Shown here in pieces: positions 1-8,505 of a stretch of 64,000 nt of DNA. Below the pieces are notes generated by a model. That model saw nothing but the letters and a program-made list of their open reading frames with translations. It had not been told where the DNA came from and made no database searches. The translations under genes and the position numbers were made by a program. Numbering within the stretch: position 1 is the first letter of the stretch; each line of letters starts with the position of its first letter. Source of the DNA: Geodermatophilus dictyosporus (GTDB lineage: Bacteria; Actinomycetota; Actinomycetes; Mycobacteriales; Geodermatophilaceae); NCBI RefSeq assembly GCF_900115505.1, contig NZ_FOWQ01000003.1:186001-250000 (forward strand), read 5' to 3'.

Positions 1-606
1 GGCAGCCCCCGCGTCACGGCCGACCTCGTCGTCGCGCCCAACGGGGTGGGCGACGCGGCCTTCGGCACCTCGGGGACCCGGAGCAGGACCGTCGTCTTCG
101 TCGCCCACCTCGGCTGGCGGCCCAACGTCGACGCCGCGGAGTGGTTGGGCCGGCAGGTGTGGCCCCGCGTGCAGGCGCTGGACCCCGGTCTGGTGCTCCA
201 GCTCGTGGGCCGTTCACCGGCCGCCTCGGTGCGGGCCCTGCAGGGGCCGACGGTCGAGGTGCACGCCGACGTCCCCAGCGTGCTGCCCTACGTCACGGCC
301 GCGCGGGTGGCCACCGCGCCGCTCCTGGCCGCGGGCGGGACGCGGCTGAAGATCCTGGAGGCCCTGGCGTGCGGCACGCCGGTGGTGGCCACGCCGCTCG
401 GAGCCCTCGGCCTGGAGGCGCTGGAGGGTGCCCACCTCCGGCTCGCCGGGTCCGCGGAGGACTTCGCCCGCGCCGTCGTCGAGGTCGCGCGGGAGGACCC
501 GGACCGGGCGGCCGTGCGCGCGGTGGTCGAGCCCTACCGGTGGCACAACGCCCTGGCGCCCCTCGTCGACCGCGCGACCGCGCTCGGCACGCGGGCTGGG
601 CAGTAG
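1..606 (+). CDS. glycosyltransferase family 4, C-terminal part (5' truncated by window)
   Basis: The reading frame is open from base 1 to the TAG at 604-606, so the gene starts before the window; 201 residues are present. The visible part is the nucleotide-sugar-binding half of a GT-B fold enzyme: a VFVAHLGWRPNVDAAEWL stretch (beta-strand and helix opening the C-terminal Rossmann domain), then GGTRLKILEALACGTPVV, the EX7E-type signature of GT1/GT4 retaining transferases. It probably adds a sugar to a lipid-linked glycan at the cytoplasmic membrane, as suggested by the sugar-1-phosphate transferase gene that follows about 320 bases downstream on the same strand. Donor and acceptor cannot be read from the sequence. 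Confidence 0.85.
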   Translation, partial: GSPRVTADLVVAPNGVGDAAFGTSGTRSRTVVFVAHLGWRPNVDAAEWLGRQVWPRVQALDPGLVLQLVGRSPAASVRALQGPTVEVHADVPSVLPYVTAARVATAPLLAAGGTRLKILEALACGTPVVATPLGALGLEALEGAHLRLAGSAEDFARAVVEVAREDPDRAAVRAVVEPYRWHNALAPLVDRATALGTRAGQ

Positions 607-702
607 CAGCCGGGAACCGCTCGCGGGCCTCGCTGCCACCCGGTCCGGGCGATGTGGCGATCGTCACGGAACGTGGATGAACGAGGCGATTTCGCTCACT
701 CA

Positions 703-722
703 TGGTCACCAGCAGGTGACCA
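703..722. promoter_or_regulatory. 8-bp perfect inverted repeat upstream of the first sugar-1-phosphate transferase
   Basis: Two perfect 8-base arms (TGGTCACC and GGTGACCA) are separated by AGCA, about 205 bases before the GTG/ATG region of the next gene. The 321-base gap 607-927 holds no convincing gene, so it is probably a long promoter/leader. The repeat could be a dimer-binding operator or a short RNA hairpin; the sequence does not decide which. Confidence 0.4.
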
Positions 723-927
723 GACCCGGGGTCCCCTGCGCGTGTCCGGCGACGGAGGGAAAAGAAGTCCCCACAGTCGCCCGAGGGTGTGCATGATCTT
801 GGCTGCACGGCGGATGGGTCACCGAGCGTCATCGGAGGCGCCGCCCGCGCGGCCTCGCGGCAGCCGTCGCGAGCCGGAACGGCGCTCCGGACGAGCTGTC
901 CGGGGTCTGGTTTCCCACGGGGGTCGG

Positions 928-2436
928 ATGTCCATGCTTACACACCGTGACGGCCTGAGACCTCCGGGACACGCGCCGGCCGCCGGGCACCCGGGCCTCC
1001 GCGAGGGCGGCCCGCGCCGCGAGGGCTCGGTCGACCCCACCTGGGAGCAGGCCTACGTCCGCCGCATCATGCTGACCGACGGCGCCGTGGCCCTGACGGT
1101 CTCCGCGGCCGGCTACCTCGTGCGCTTCGGCCCTGACCGGACGCCGCCCGGCAACGCGGCGTCGGTCTGGATGGCGGTGCTGCTGCCGGCCGTGTGGGTC
1201 CTGGCGATGCTGGTCTCCCGGAGCTACGAGCGACGGTTCCTCTGGGTCGGCGCCGAGGAGTTCCGGCGCGTCTTCTCCGCGGCCGTGCTGCTGCTCGCCG
1301 GCGTCGCCACCGTCAGCTACGCCTTCAAGCTCGAGGTGGCCCGCGGTTTCGTCGTCGTGGCCCTGCCGCTGGCGACGGTCCTGACGCTGCTCGCCCGGTA
1401 CGGGCACCGGTCCTGGGTGCACCGGCAGCGGCAGCACGGGCGCTTCCAGCGGACGATGCTCATGGTCGGCCATCGCAGCGGGGTCGAGGCCCTGCACGCG
1501 CAGATCCAGCGCGACGGCTACCACGGCTACCGGGTGATCGGCTGCTGCCTCCCCGCCGACCAGCGCGAGCCCCGGAGCCCGTACTTCGACGGCATCCCCG
1601 TCATCGGGAGCCTGGACGAGGTCGCCGAGGTCGTCCGCCGGCACGACGTCGACACCGTCGCGGTCCTCCCCTCCCGGGAGCTGGACGGTGCGGCACTCCG
1701 GCAGCTCGGGTGGGACCTGGAGCAGACGCAGGCCGAACTGCTCCTCGCTCCCGCGGTCACCGAGATCGTCGGCACGCGGGTGAACATCCGCCCGGTGTGC
1801 GGGCTGCCGCTGCTGCACATGGAGCGTCCGGAGCTGCAGGGGGTCCGTCGCCTGACCAAGGAGACCCTCGACCGCGTGGTCTCCGCGGCCGGCCTGCTGG
1901 TGCTCCTGCCCACCCTCGTGCTGATCGCGGTGGCCGTCCGGACGACCAGCAGTGGTCCGGTCCTGTTCCGCCAGGAGCGGGTGGGCCGGGACGGTCGGTC
2001 GTTCTCGATGCTGAAGTTCCGCAGCATGGTCGAGGGCGCCGAGCGGATCGTGCCCACCGGTACCGACGACGGCAACGGGGTGCTGTTCAAGCTGCGGGAG
2101 GACCCGCGGGTCACGCCGGTCGGGCGGTGGCTGCGGCGGTTCTCCCTCGACGAGCTCCCCCAGCTGGTGAACGTCCTCCGGGGGGACATGTCGCTGGTGG
2201 GGCCGCGACCGCCGCTGCCGTCCGAGGTGGAGCGGTACGGCCTGGACATGCGCCGGCGCTTCCTGGTCAAGCCCGGGCTCACCGGTCTCTGGCAGGTCAG
2301 CGGACGCTCGGACCTCTCCTGGGACGACTCGGTCCGCATCGACGTGCGGTACGTGGAGAACTGGTCCCTGGCGTTCGACTTCATGATCATGTGGAAGACG
2401 CTCGGCGCGGTCTTCCGGGGTCCCGGCGCCTACTGA
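928..2436 (+). CDS. polyprenyl-phosphate sugar-1-phosphate transferase (exopolysaccharide initiation)
   Basis: Predicted to move a sugar-1-phosphate from a nucleotide sugar to undecaprenyl phosphate, the first membrane step of polysaccharide assembly. The 502-residue protein has hydrophobic N-terminal segments, a Rossmann-like CoA_binding_3 region (residues about 170-290), then a C-terminal bacterial sugar transferase domain. That domain has a membrane-entering helix after KETLDR, the KFRSM motif (K363) and the catalytic Asp-Glu pair of LDELPQL (D408-E409). It ends with the LVKPGLTGLWQVSGRS block. ATG at 928 is chosen because GGGGGTCGG precedes it and the length is typical (about 500 residues); the frame is open back to 652, but that extension is low-complexity. 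A paralogue lies at 26353-27816. The specific sugar is unknown. Confidence 0.92.
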   Translation: MSMLTHRDGLRPPGHAPAAGHPGLREGGPRREGSVDPTWEQAYVRRIMLTDGAVALTVSAAGYLVRFGPDRTPPGNAASVWMAVLLPAVWVLAMLVSRSYERRFLWVGAEEFRRVFSAAVLLLAGVATVSYAFKLEVARGFVVVALPLATVLTLLARYGHRSWVHRQRQHGRFQRTMLMVGHRSGVEALHAQIQRDGYHGYRVIGCCLPADQREPRSPYFDGIPVIGSLDEVAEVVRRHDVDTVAVLPSRELDGAALRQLGWDLEQTQAELLLAPAVTEIVGTRVNIRPVCGLPLLHMERPELQGVRRLTKETLDRVVSAAGLLVLLPTLVLIAVAVRTTSSGPVLFRQERVGRDGRSFSMLKFRSMVEGAERIVPTGTDDGNGVLFKLREDPRVTPVGRWLRRFSLDELPQLVNVLRGDMSLVGPRPPLPSEVERYGLDMRRRFLVKPGLTGLWQVSGRSDLSWDDSVRIDVRYVENWSLAFDFMIMWKTLGAVFRGPGAY

Positions 2437-2472
2437 CCGGGAGCGCCCGGACAGCCGCGACCCGGTGACCTC

Positions 2473-2508
2473 GCACGCCGGGCCCGCCCTCGGGTGGGCC
2501 CGGCGTGC
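2473..2508. terminator. bidirectional terminator hairpin between convergent genes
   Basis: A perfect 13-bp stem (GCACGCCGGGCCC paired with GGGCCCGGCGTGC) with a 10-base loop fills the 99-base gap between two convergent genes. There is no U-tract, as is common in high-GC actinobacteria. Confidence 0.8.
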
Positions 2509-2535
2509 TCCGCTCCGGCGACGGGGAGCCGTCGC

Positions 2536-3486
2536 TCAGGTGCGCGAGGTGACCAGACGGCCGCCGACGAAGGCCCGTCCCGTGAAGGTGCCCACCGCGT
2601 GGGCCCAGAACTCCGCCGCCCGCCGGCGGTCCCGGCGGAGGACCCGGACGGCCGCGCGGACGGCGTAGCCGAGACCGAACGTCGCCACCATGACCTCGGC
2701 GCGGACCCGCGGGTGGAACTTCCGGAGGTACCGGGCCATGGAGGCCCCGCGCAGCCGCATCATCTCCAGGGACGGTGCCCCCGACCCGCCGCTCGAGCCG
2801 GTGATCGGGACGTCGGTCCGGAGCCGCTGTGCCAGCCCCGCGCGGCGACTGGCGCGGCCGAAGGCGACGTCCTCGTTGTAGACGTAGAAGTCCTCGTCGA
2901 AGCAGCCGAGGTCGAGGAAGGTCTGCCGGCGCACCGCCATGCAGCCGCCGCTGACCCAGTCGAGCGCCTCCGGCCGGCCGATCACCGGGCGGGCGTAGAT
3001 CCCGGCACGCGGGAGGAGCTTGTGCAGGCCCAGGGCGTGCACCGCCGAGCGCCGGACGGTGGGTTCCCAGCCGCCCACACCGATCTGGGACCGCCCGTCG
3101 GGCTCGACGAGCGTCCCCCCGCTGGCCGAGCACGACGGGTCGGTGGCCACGTCCTCCACGAGCGTGGCGAGGTCGCCCGTGGTGGGCCGGGTGTCCGGGT
3201 TGACGAAGACCAGGTGCCGCGCGCCGGACGTGCGCGCCCCCAGGTTCGCGGCACGCGCGAAGCCGACACCCCCACCGCGGAGGTAGCGACCCCCGGGGCG
3301 GGCGACGACCAGCTGCTCGAGCCCGTCGGCGCCGTCGGAGTTGTCGACGACCACGAGGGGCAGGTCGGCCGGCAGGCCGGCCAGCATCTGCTCCACCTGC
3401 GCCCGGCTGCGGTACGCGACGACGACCAGCTCGGTGTCGGCCAGCCGGTCCTCCCCCGATGGGGGTGGGGTGGGACGCTCGGTCAC
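2536..3486 (-). CDS. glycosyltransferase family 2 (rhamnosyltransferase-like)
   Basis: A 316-residue cytoplasmic/peripheral GT-A enzyme expected to extend the lipid-linked glycan. Features in order are the ELVVVAYRSR nucleotide-binding start, LVVVDNSDGADG, the metal-binding-type FVNPDTRP motif (DXD position), WVSGGCMAVRR and FDEDFYVYNEDVAF. The last two are the acceptor-side motifs typical of WbbL/rhamnosyltransferase-type GT2 proteins. GTG 3484-3486 is chosen because AGGTGAG lies five bases upstream and the product begins just before the first beta-strand; the frame stays open upstream as far as 4902 but runs through the neighbouring GH26 gene on the opposite strand. Rhamnose specificity is only a family guess. 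Confidence 0.88.
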   Translation of the reverse strand: MTERPTPPPSGEDRLADTELVVVAYRSRAQVEQMLAGLPADLPLVVVDNSDGADGLEQLVVARPGGRYLRGGGVGFARAANLGARTSGARHLVFVNPDTRPTTGDLATLVEDVATDPSCSASGGTLVEPDGRSQIGVGGWEPTVRRSAVHALGLHKLLPRAGIYARPVIGRPEALDWVSGGCMAVRRQTFLDLGCFDEDFYVYNEDVAFGRASRRAGLAQRLRTDVPITGSSGGSGAPSLEMMRLRGASMARYLRKFHPRVRAEVMVATFGLGYAVRAAVRVLRRDRRRAAEFWAHAVGTFTGRAFVGGRLVTSRT

Positions 3487-3627
3487 CTGCTCACCTGCGC
3501 GGACATGTACTCTCCCGTGACTTGAGGGTGGCGTGGCAGCGCATCGCCTGGTCTCCGGCGAGCTGCGCCGACGCTGTCTTCCACGACCAGGCGCATGATC
3601 ATCGCACCAGACGCGGGAAGGTGGCAC

Positions 3628-4737
3628 GTGACCCCTGAGGCGCAGTACACCCCGACGGGTGGCTCGACGTCGATGGAGCCACACCCCTCCGGGTCCTGGC
3701 CCGGTCACCGCCGGAGGCCTCGATGGCGGCGTCGGTCGGTCGCCGTCCTCGCGGCCGCCGCCGTGGCCGCCGTCGCGGGAGGCGCCTACCTCGTGCTGGC
3801 CGACCGCCCGGTCCGGGTGGAGCAGACCCCCGACCCCCGGACGTCCCCGCCCGCGGACTGGTTGTCCGGAGCCGCCACCGAGGACGTGGTGACCATCGAC
3901 GAGATGGGGGAGTGGCGCGGTCGGCCCATGGAGATCGCCGGCACGTGGTCGGACAACAACGAGGCGATGGTCGAGCTCTGGCAGCTGCACGACGAGGAGC
4001 AGTTCGGCTCCTGGGACCGGCCACTGGACATCGCCATCGGCGGGATCGACGACGACCAGCAGGACGAGAGCTGGGAGGAGGCCGCCGAGGGGGCCTACGA
4101 CGACCGGTGGCGGGAGTCCCTCACCAACCTCCGCGAGCTGCGCGAGGGCAAGGACACCACCTACATCCGGTTCGCCCACGAGATGAACGGCGACTGGTTC
4201 GACTGGTCGGTCGACGCCGGCAACCACGAGGCCTTCGTCGAGGCGTGGCAGCGCTTCCGGGCGCTGCAGCAGGACGTCTTCCCCGAGGCCCGGCTGGTGT
4301 TCAACGTCAACCGCGAGTCGGTGGGCACCGACATGGACTGGCGCGAGTTCTTCCCCGGCGCGGAGCACGTCGACGTCATGGCCGTCGACTACTACAACCG
4401 CTACCCCTACGTGGAGACCGCGCAGGAGTGGGCCGACAGCCTGGACGACACGGACGAGTACGGCGCTCCCAAGGGGCTGCAGCAGCACCTCGACTTCGCG
4501 CGCAGCGTCGGCCTGCCCCTGGCGGTGCCGGAGTGGTCGGGCAGCGCCGAGGACGGCGACTCCCCGGCTTTCATCCGCGGGATGTACGAGTTCTTCTCCG
4601 AGAACGCCGGCACCGGCGCCGGTCAGGTGCTGTACGAGATCCACTTCAACGTGGACAAGGACGACCTGAACTGGCTGCTGTTCGGCGAGTACCTGCGGAT
4701 GCCGGAGTCCGCCCGCACCTACCAGGAGCTGTGGTGA
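3628..4737 (+). CDS. GH26-like glycoside hydrolase, membrane/secreted (paralogue 1)
   Basis: A 369-residue protein with an N-terminal basic stretch and one hydrophobic segment (SVAVLAAAAVAAVAGGAYLV), then a beta-mannanase-like GH26 domain. The expected acid/base glutamate is E185 in FAHEMNGDWF and the nucleophile is E302 in VPEWSGS, 117 residues apart exactly as in the paralogue at 13952. It probably faces the outside and cuts or trims a beta-linked polysaccharide, perhaps the one made by this locus. GTG 3628 has GGAAGGTGG just upstream; ATG 3595 is a weaker alternative. It is divergent from the GT2 gene. The catalytic domain matches 13952-15589 closely over about 255 residues, indicating duplication inside the locus. 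Substrate is not determinable. Confidence 0.87.
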   Translation: MTPEAQYTPTGGSTSMEPHPSGSWPGHRRRPRWRRRSVAVLAAAAVAAVAGGAYLVLADRPVRVEQTPDPRTSPPADWLSGAATEDVVTIDEMGEWRGRPMEIAGTWSDNNEAMVELWQLHDEEQFGSWDRPLDIAIGGIDDDQQDESWEEAAEGAYDDRWRESLTNLRELREGKDTTYIRFAHEMNGDWFDWSVDAGNHEAFVEAWQRFRALQQDVFPEARLVFNVNRESVGTDMDWREFFPGAEHVDVMAVDYYNRYPYVETAQEWADSLDDTDEYGAPKGLQQHLDFARSVGLPLAVPEWSGSAEDGDSPAFIRGMYEFFSENAGTGAGQVLYEIHFNVDKDDLNWLLFGEYLRMPESARTYQELW

Positions 4738-4758
4738 CCGGCCGGGACCCGGCCCTCC

Positions 4759-4777
4759 GCCGGCGCTGACCGCCGGC
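4759..4777 (+). terminator. probable terminator hairpin after the GH26-like gene
   Basis: A 7-bp perfect stem (GCCGGCG and CGCCGGC, 5-base loop) lies 22 bases after the stop codon. There is no U-tract. Confidence 0.5.
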
Positions 4778-4954
4778 CCCTCGGGGCTCATCCGGGCGGG
4801 GGGACCGGGTGCTCCGTCCGGGTGGCGTCCGGCTCCCGTCCCCCCGCGGGTGCGCGACGCGGGCCCGGGCGCGGCATACGCTCGGGTGCACCCACCGCGC
4901 ACCAGGAGAGGGGGAGGCGACCGGGGGCACGGTGCCCTCGCTGCCTCGACGTCG

Positions 4955-6016
4955 ATGCTGTCTCTGTCTGCAGGTCACCTCGAGACCGCCCGGCGCACGC
5001 TGGAGCCGGCCGTCTTCGACTACTACCAGGCCGGCTCGGGGGAGGAGACGACCCTCCGCGAGGCCGCGGCCGCCTGGCAGGCCTACCGGTTGCGCCCCCG
5101 CGTCCTGCGGGACGTCTCGTCGGTGGACCTGACGACGGAGCTGCTGGGGACGACCACGGAGTCCCCGTTCGTCGTCGCCCCCATGGCCTTCCACGGCCTC
5201 GCCCACCCCGACGGGGAGTGCGCGACCGTCGCCGGCACGGGCGAGGCGGGGTGCCTGTCGGTCGTGTCGACCCGGGCCTCGCGCACGCTGGAGGACATCG
5301 GCGCGGCCGCGACGGGACCGTGGTGGTTCCAGGCCTACGTCATGCGCGACCGCGGTCTCACCGAGGCACTCGTCCAGCGCGCCGCGGCGGCCGGGGCCCG
5401 GGCCGTGGTCCTCACCGTCGACACCCCGTACGTGGGCCGCAAGCACAAGGTGAGCGGGGTCCGCATCGCCGTCCCCGACGACCAGTTCCTCGTCAACCTC
5501 GCCCAGCACCTGCTCCCCGGGGCCGTCGGTCGCGAGGCCGCCGAGCAGGACCCCTCGATGACCCCGGAGGTCATCGCCCGGCTCGCCGACGTCGGGGGGC
5601 TGCCGGTCCTGGTCAAGGGCGTGCTCCGGGGGGACGAGGCGGTCCGGTGCCTGGACGCCGGGGCGGCCGGGGTCGTCGTCTCCAACCACGGCGGCCGCCA
5701 GCTCGACCGCGCCGTGCCGAGCGCCCTGGCACTCCCCGAGGTGCTCGAGGCCGTCGACGGGCGTGCCCCGGTGCTGGTGGACGGCGGCGTGCGCAGCGGC
5801 ACCGACGCGCTGGTCGCCCTGGCGCTGGGAGCGGCGGGCGTCCTGGTGGGCCGGCCCATCCTGTGGGCCCTGGCGAGCGAGGGGGCCGACGGCGTCACCG
5901 CCGCGCTGCAGGCACTGGCGGCCGACCTCCGGCACGTCATGGCCGTCGCCGGCGCGGCCGGCACCGGCGACCTCGACCCGAGCATGGTGTCCAAGACCCT
6001 GCGACCGGCGGACTGA
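4955..6016 (+). CDS. FMN-dependent alpha-hydroxy-acid oxidase (lactate oxidase/LldD family)
   Basis: Predicted to oxidise a 2-hydroxy acid such as lactate to the keto acid using FMN. The 353-residue TIM barrel shows FDYYQAGSGEE near the N-terminus, the FMN-contact region SPFVVAPMAFHGLAHPDGE, LVKGVLRGDEAVRC with the flavin-N1 lysine, and the active-site VSNHGGRQLD (catalytic H245, substrate-binding R248). VDGGVRSGTDALVALALGA (FMN phosphate site) follows. The family is normally 350-400 residues. The ATG at 4955 lacks a clear ribosome site, so the frame's open extension to GTG 4850 cannot be excluded, but that part is low-complexity. Why it sits among glycan genes is unclear. A more distant homologue is at 33948-35264. 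Confidence 0.88.
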   Translation: MLSLSAGHLETARRTLEPAVFDYYQAGSGEETTLREAAAAWQAYRLRPRVLRDVSSVDLTTELLGTTTESPFVVAPMAFHGLAHPDGECATVAGTGEAGCLSVVSTRASRTLEDIGAAATGPWWFQAYVMRDRGLTEALVQRAAAAGARAVVLTVDTPYVGRKHKVSGVRIAVPDDQFLVNLAQHLLPGAVGREAAEQDPSMTPEVIARLADVGGLPVLVKGVLRGDEAVRCLDAGAAGVVVSNHGGRQLDRAVPSALALPEVLEAVDGRAPVLVDGGVRSGTDALVALALGAAGVLVGRPILWALASEGADGVTAALQALAADLRHVMAVAGAAGTGDLDPSMVSKTLRPAD

Positions 6017-6175
6017 GCGCCCCACGCCCCTGGCGCCGCGCCAGCCGTCCCCCGATGGAGGGGAACCGGCCTGGTCGGCCCCGGCCCGGTTCCGTGGAGA
6101 CCTGGGTGCCGCCTAGGCTCCCCGCGACCTGAACGAGCGTCGAACCGCACCGAGGACCACGAGGAAGAGGAACAC

Positions 6176-6994
6176 ATGCCCGACCGACCGGACGTCTCGC
6201 CGGCCGACATCCCCGTCGTCATCCTGTGCGGAGGGATGGGCACGCGGCTCCGGGAGGCCAGCGAGCAGCTGCCCAAGCCGCTCGTCGACATCGGTGGCCG
6301 GCCCATCCTGTGGCACATCATGAAGACCTACAGCCACCACGGCTTCCGCCGGTTCGTCCTGTGCCTGGGCTACAAGGGCAACATGATCAAGGACTACTTC
6401 GTCGACCACCGGGCGCGGATGAACGACTTCACGCTCCGGCTGCGCGGGTCCCACGAGCTGGAGTTCCACACCGCGCACGCGGAGGAGGACTGGGAGATCA
6501 CCTTCGCCGAGACCGGGCTGACGACGGCCACCGGCGCCCGCATCGCCCGGGTGGCCGAGTACCTGGACACCCCGCGGTTCGCGCTGACCTACGGGGACGG
6601 GATCGGCGCCGTCGACCTGCCCTCGGTCCTGAAGAACCACGTGGCCTCGCAGAAGCTCGGCACGCTGACCGGAGTCCACCCGAGCGGCCGCTACGGCGAG
6701 ATGGTCATCGAGGGCGACGACGTGACGGCCTTCAACGAGAAGCAGCCCCAGACCGGGTACGTCAACGGTGGCTTCTTCTTCTTCGAGCGCGAGTTCATCG
6801 ACGGCTACCTCGACGCCGACGCGACCGAGCAGATGCTCGAGCACGCCCCGCTGCAGCGGCTGGCGCGCGACGGCCAGCTCGGCGTGTACCGGCACGAGGG
6901 CTTCTGGATGGGGATGGACACCTTCCGCGACTGGAAGGAGCTCAACGGCCTCTGGGACAGCGGCCAGGCCGAGTGGCGGGTCTGGGAGGACTGA
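6176..6994 (+). CDS. rfbF: glucose-1-phosphate cytidylyltransferase-like enzyme
   Basis: Predicted to make CDP-glucose (or a related CDP-hexose) from CTP and the hexose-1-phosphate. The 272-residue protein has the nucleotidyltransferase signature VVILCGGMGTRLREAS, the sugar-phosphate-binding LPKPLVDIGGRPILWHIMK and the RfbF-typical LCLGYKGNMIKDYF. TYGDGIGAVDL is the metal-binding Asp region, and YVNGGFFFFERE and GFWMGMDTFRDW lie towards the C-terminus. The start is well supported by GAGGAAGAGGAA nine bases upstream. It opens a six-gene sugar-nucleotide cassette (to 11767). No gene here is an obvious CDP-glucose 4,6-dehydratase, so the end product is open. A second, more divergent RfbF-like gene is at 7693-8505. 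Confidence 0.88.
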   Translation: MPDRPDVSPADIPVVILCGGMGTRLREASEQLPKPLVDIGGRPILWHIMKTYSHHGFRRFVLCLGYKGNMIKDYFVDHRARMNDFTLRLRGSHELEFHTAHAEEDWEITFAETGLTTATGARIARVAEYLDTPRFALTYGDGIGAVDLPSVLKNHVASQKLGTLTGVHPSGRYGEMVIEGDDVTAFNEKQPQTGYVNGGFFFFEREFIDGYLDADATEQMLEHAPLQRLARDGQLGVYRHEGFWMGMDTFRDWKELNGLWDSGQAEWRVWED

Positions 6995-7000
6995 CCCGGT

Positions 7001-7031
7001 CGGGCGCCGGCGCTCAGGGCGCCGGCGCCCG
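7001..7031. terminator. bidirectional terminator overlapping the end of the PIG-L gene
   Basis: A perfect 13-bp stem (CGGGCGCCGGCGC with GCGCCGGCGCCCG) closes a 5-base loop. It lies in the 19-base gap after rfbF and runs into the last codons of the convergent PIG-L gene, whose TGA stop (7014-7016) falls in the loop and stem junction. Confidence 0.75.
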
Positions 7032-7688
7032 GTCCGCCGGCCAGCCGAGGACCGCCTTCGGGGCGGAGAAGGCCTCGGCGTACTCGGACCGGCACTCCAC
7101 GCCCCGCAGCCGGGCCAGCGCGAGGAAGGTGTCCTCGCCGAACCAGTCGTGGCCGCGCTGGGAGCCGTAGTGCTCGTGGAGGAGGGCGGCCTTGCGCCGC
7201 AGGAGGCGCTCGGACAGCGGCCAGTACGTCTGCGGTCGCCCGGCACCCAGGTCGCCGTCCCACTTGGGGACCTCGTAGTGCAGGACCAGGTGGTCGCGGA
7301 ACGCCGTCCGGACCAGTTCGCCCAGCAGGCGGTGGTCCTGGTGGGCGTCCGCCGGTGAGGGTGCCAGCACGAGGTCGGGACTGGTCGAGGCCGCGAACCG
7401 CTGCAGCCGGTCCTTGACCTCGTCCCAGTGGCCGGGCAGCCGCCCGTCCGGGAGACCCCAGAAGGTCACCGCGGGCCGCACCGGTGCGCAGAAGGCGGCC
7501 AGGCTGGCGGAGGCCTCGGCCTCACGGACCGGCGTCGACGTGGCGACCAGCACGTCGACGGCGGCGAGCGCTCCGCGTTCCCCCAGGTCCAGCAGGAGCC
7601 CGCCGGCGCCGATCTCCACGTCGTCGCAGTGCGCACCGACCAGGGCCAGGCGCAGCGGCCGCCCGGGACCAGGGGTGAGGTGCAGCAC
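7014..7688 (-). CDS. PIG-L family deacetylase
   Basis: A 224-residue LmbE/PIG-L fold protein, predicted zinc-dependent amide hydrolase acting on an N-acetylated sugar or related substrate. The metal-binding AHCDDVEIGAGG motif (AHxDD) lies near residue 18, followed by STPVREAEA and a distal DAHQDHRLLGELVRTA with the third metal histidine (HxxH). GTG 7686-7688 is four bases after the stop of the upstream RfbF-like gene on the same strand, and GGAG lies eight bases before it, so the two are probably cotranscribed. In this setting it may deacetylate an N-acetyl nucleotide sugar or glycan intermediate; the substrate is not visible. Confidence 0.88.
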   Translation of the reverse strand: MLHLTPGPGRPLRLALVGAHCDDVEIGAGGLLLDLGERGALAAVDVLVATSTPVREAEASASLAAFCAPVRPAVTFWGLPDGRLPGHWDEVKDRLQRFAASTSPDLVLAPSPADAHQDHRLLGELVRTAFRDHLVLHYEVPKWDGDLGAGRPQTYWPLSERLLRRKAALLHEHYGSQRGHDWFGEDTFLALARLRGVECRSEYAEAFSAPKAVLGWPADRAPAP

Positions 7689-7692
7689 CCGG

Positions 7693-8505
7693 TCAGCTCC
7701 GGTGCCCGGTGCCCGCCAAGGGGGCCGCGTGGGCCTCGTCCCACACGGCCCAGGGCCGCACGTGCCGCCGCGCCAGCGCGTCGAGCTCGCTGCGCTCCTT
7801 GACCGTGTCGGCCGGCTTCCAGAAGCCGTCGTGGTGCCAGGCGAGCAGCCGGCGCTCGGCGGCCAGGCGCGGGAAGGCGTCGGTCACCAGGTCCTCACCC
7901 TCGTGCAGGTAGTCGAAGACCTCGGGGGTGAAGAAGAAGTAGCCGCCGTTCTCCCGGACGTCGAGCGAGGCGACCGACCGCACGGAGGTGACGTAGTCGT
8001 CCTCGCCGGACTCCACCATGTGGAACGCCGCCTGGGGTGGCACGGACAGCAGGCTGCCCACCGCCCCGCTGGCGCGGAAGTGCTCCTCGACGACGTCGAG
8101 GGGGGCGTCGGTCAGGACGTCGGCGTAGTTCGCGGCGAACACGTCCTGGTCGACGTGCTCGCGCACCCGCCGGAGGCGTTCCCCGATCGGGGTGTCCAGG
8201 CCGGTGTGGACGAAGGTGATCGTCCACGTGGAGATGTCCGACGACAGGAGCTCCAGCTTGGTGCCGCCCTCGTGGAGGACGAAGTCGTTGGTGTACGTCT
8301 CGTCGTAGTGCCGGAAGAAGTCGACGACGTGCCGCGCGCCGTAACCCATGCAGAGCACGAACTCGGTGTGCCCGTAGTGGGCGTAGGTCCGCATCACGTT
8401 CCAGAGCAGCGGGCGGTCACCGATCATCTGCATCGGCTTGGGGACGTCGTCGACGTCGTCGCGCATGCGCATCCCGTACCCGCCGCAGAAGAGCACCACC
8501 TTCAC
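7693..8505 (-). CDS. second RfbF-like sugar nucleotidyltransferase
   Basis: A 270-residue nucleotidyltransferase with VVLFCGGYGMRMRDD (signature loop slightly changed from the usual GGxGTRL), VPKPMQMIGDRPLLWNVM, FVLCMGYGARHVVDFF, FAANYADVLTDAPLD (acidic metal site) and NGGYFFFTPEVFDYL. It clearly belongs with glucose-1-phosphate cytidylyltransferases but is divergent from the gene at 6176, so it may use another hexose-1-phosphate or nucleotide. GTG 8503-8505 is chosen because GGAGG sits eight bases upstream; the in-frame GTG at 8512 overlaps that ribosome site and is less likely. It is followed four bases later by the PIG-L gene and is divergent from the SDR at 8830. Confidence 0.85.
   Translation of the reverse strand: MKVVLFCGGYGMRMRDDVDDVPKPMQMIGDRPLLWNVMRTYAHYGHTEFVLCMGYGARHVVDFFRHYDETYTNDFVLHEGGTKLELLSSDISTWTITFVHTGLDTPIGERLRRVREHVDQDVFAANYADVLTDAPLDVVEEHFRASGAVGSLLSVPPQAAFHMVESGEDDYVTSVRSVASLDVRENGGYFFFTPEVFDYLHEGEDLVTDAFPRLAAERRLLAWHHDGFWKPADTVKERSELDALARRHVRPWAVWDEAHAAPLAGTGHRS

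Noticed and set aside
652..927. N-terminal extension of the first sugar-1-phosphate transferase
   Set aside because: The frame is open but the added 92 residues are Arg/Ser-rich and precede the conserved start; ATG 928 has a ribosome site and gives the usual length.
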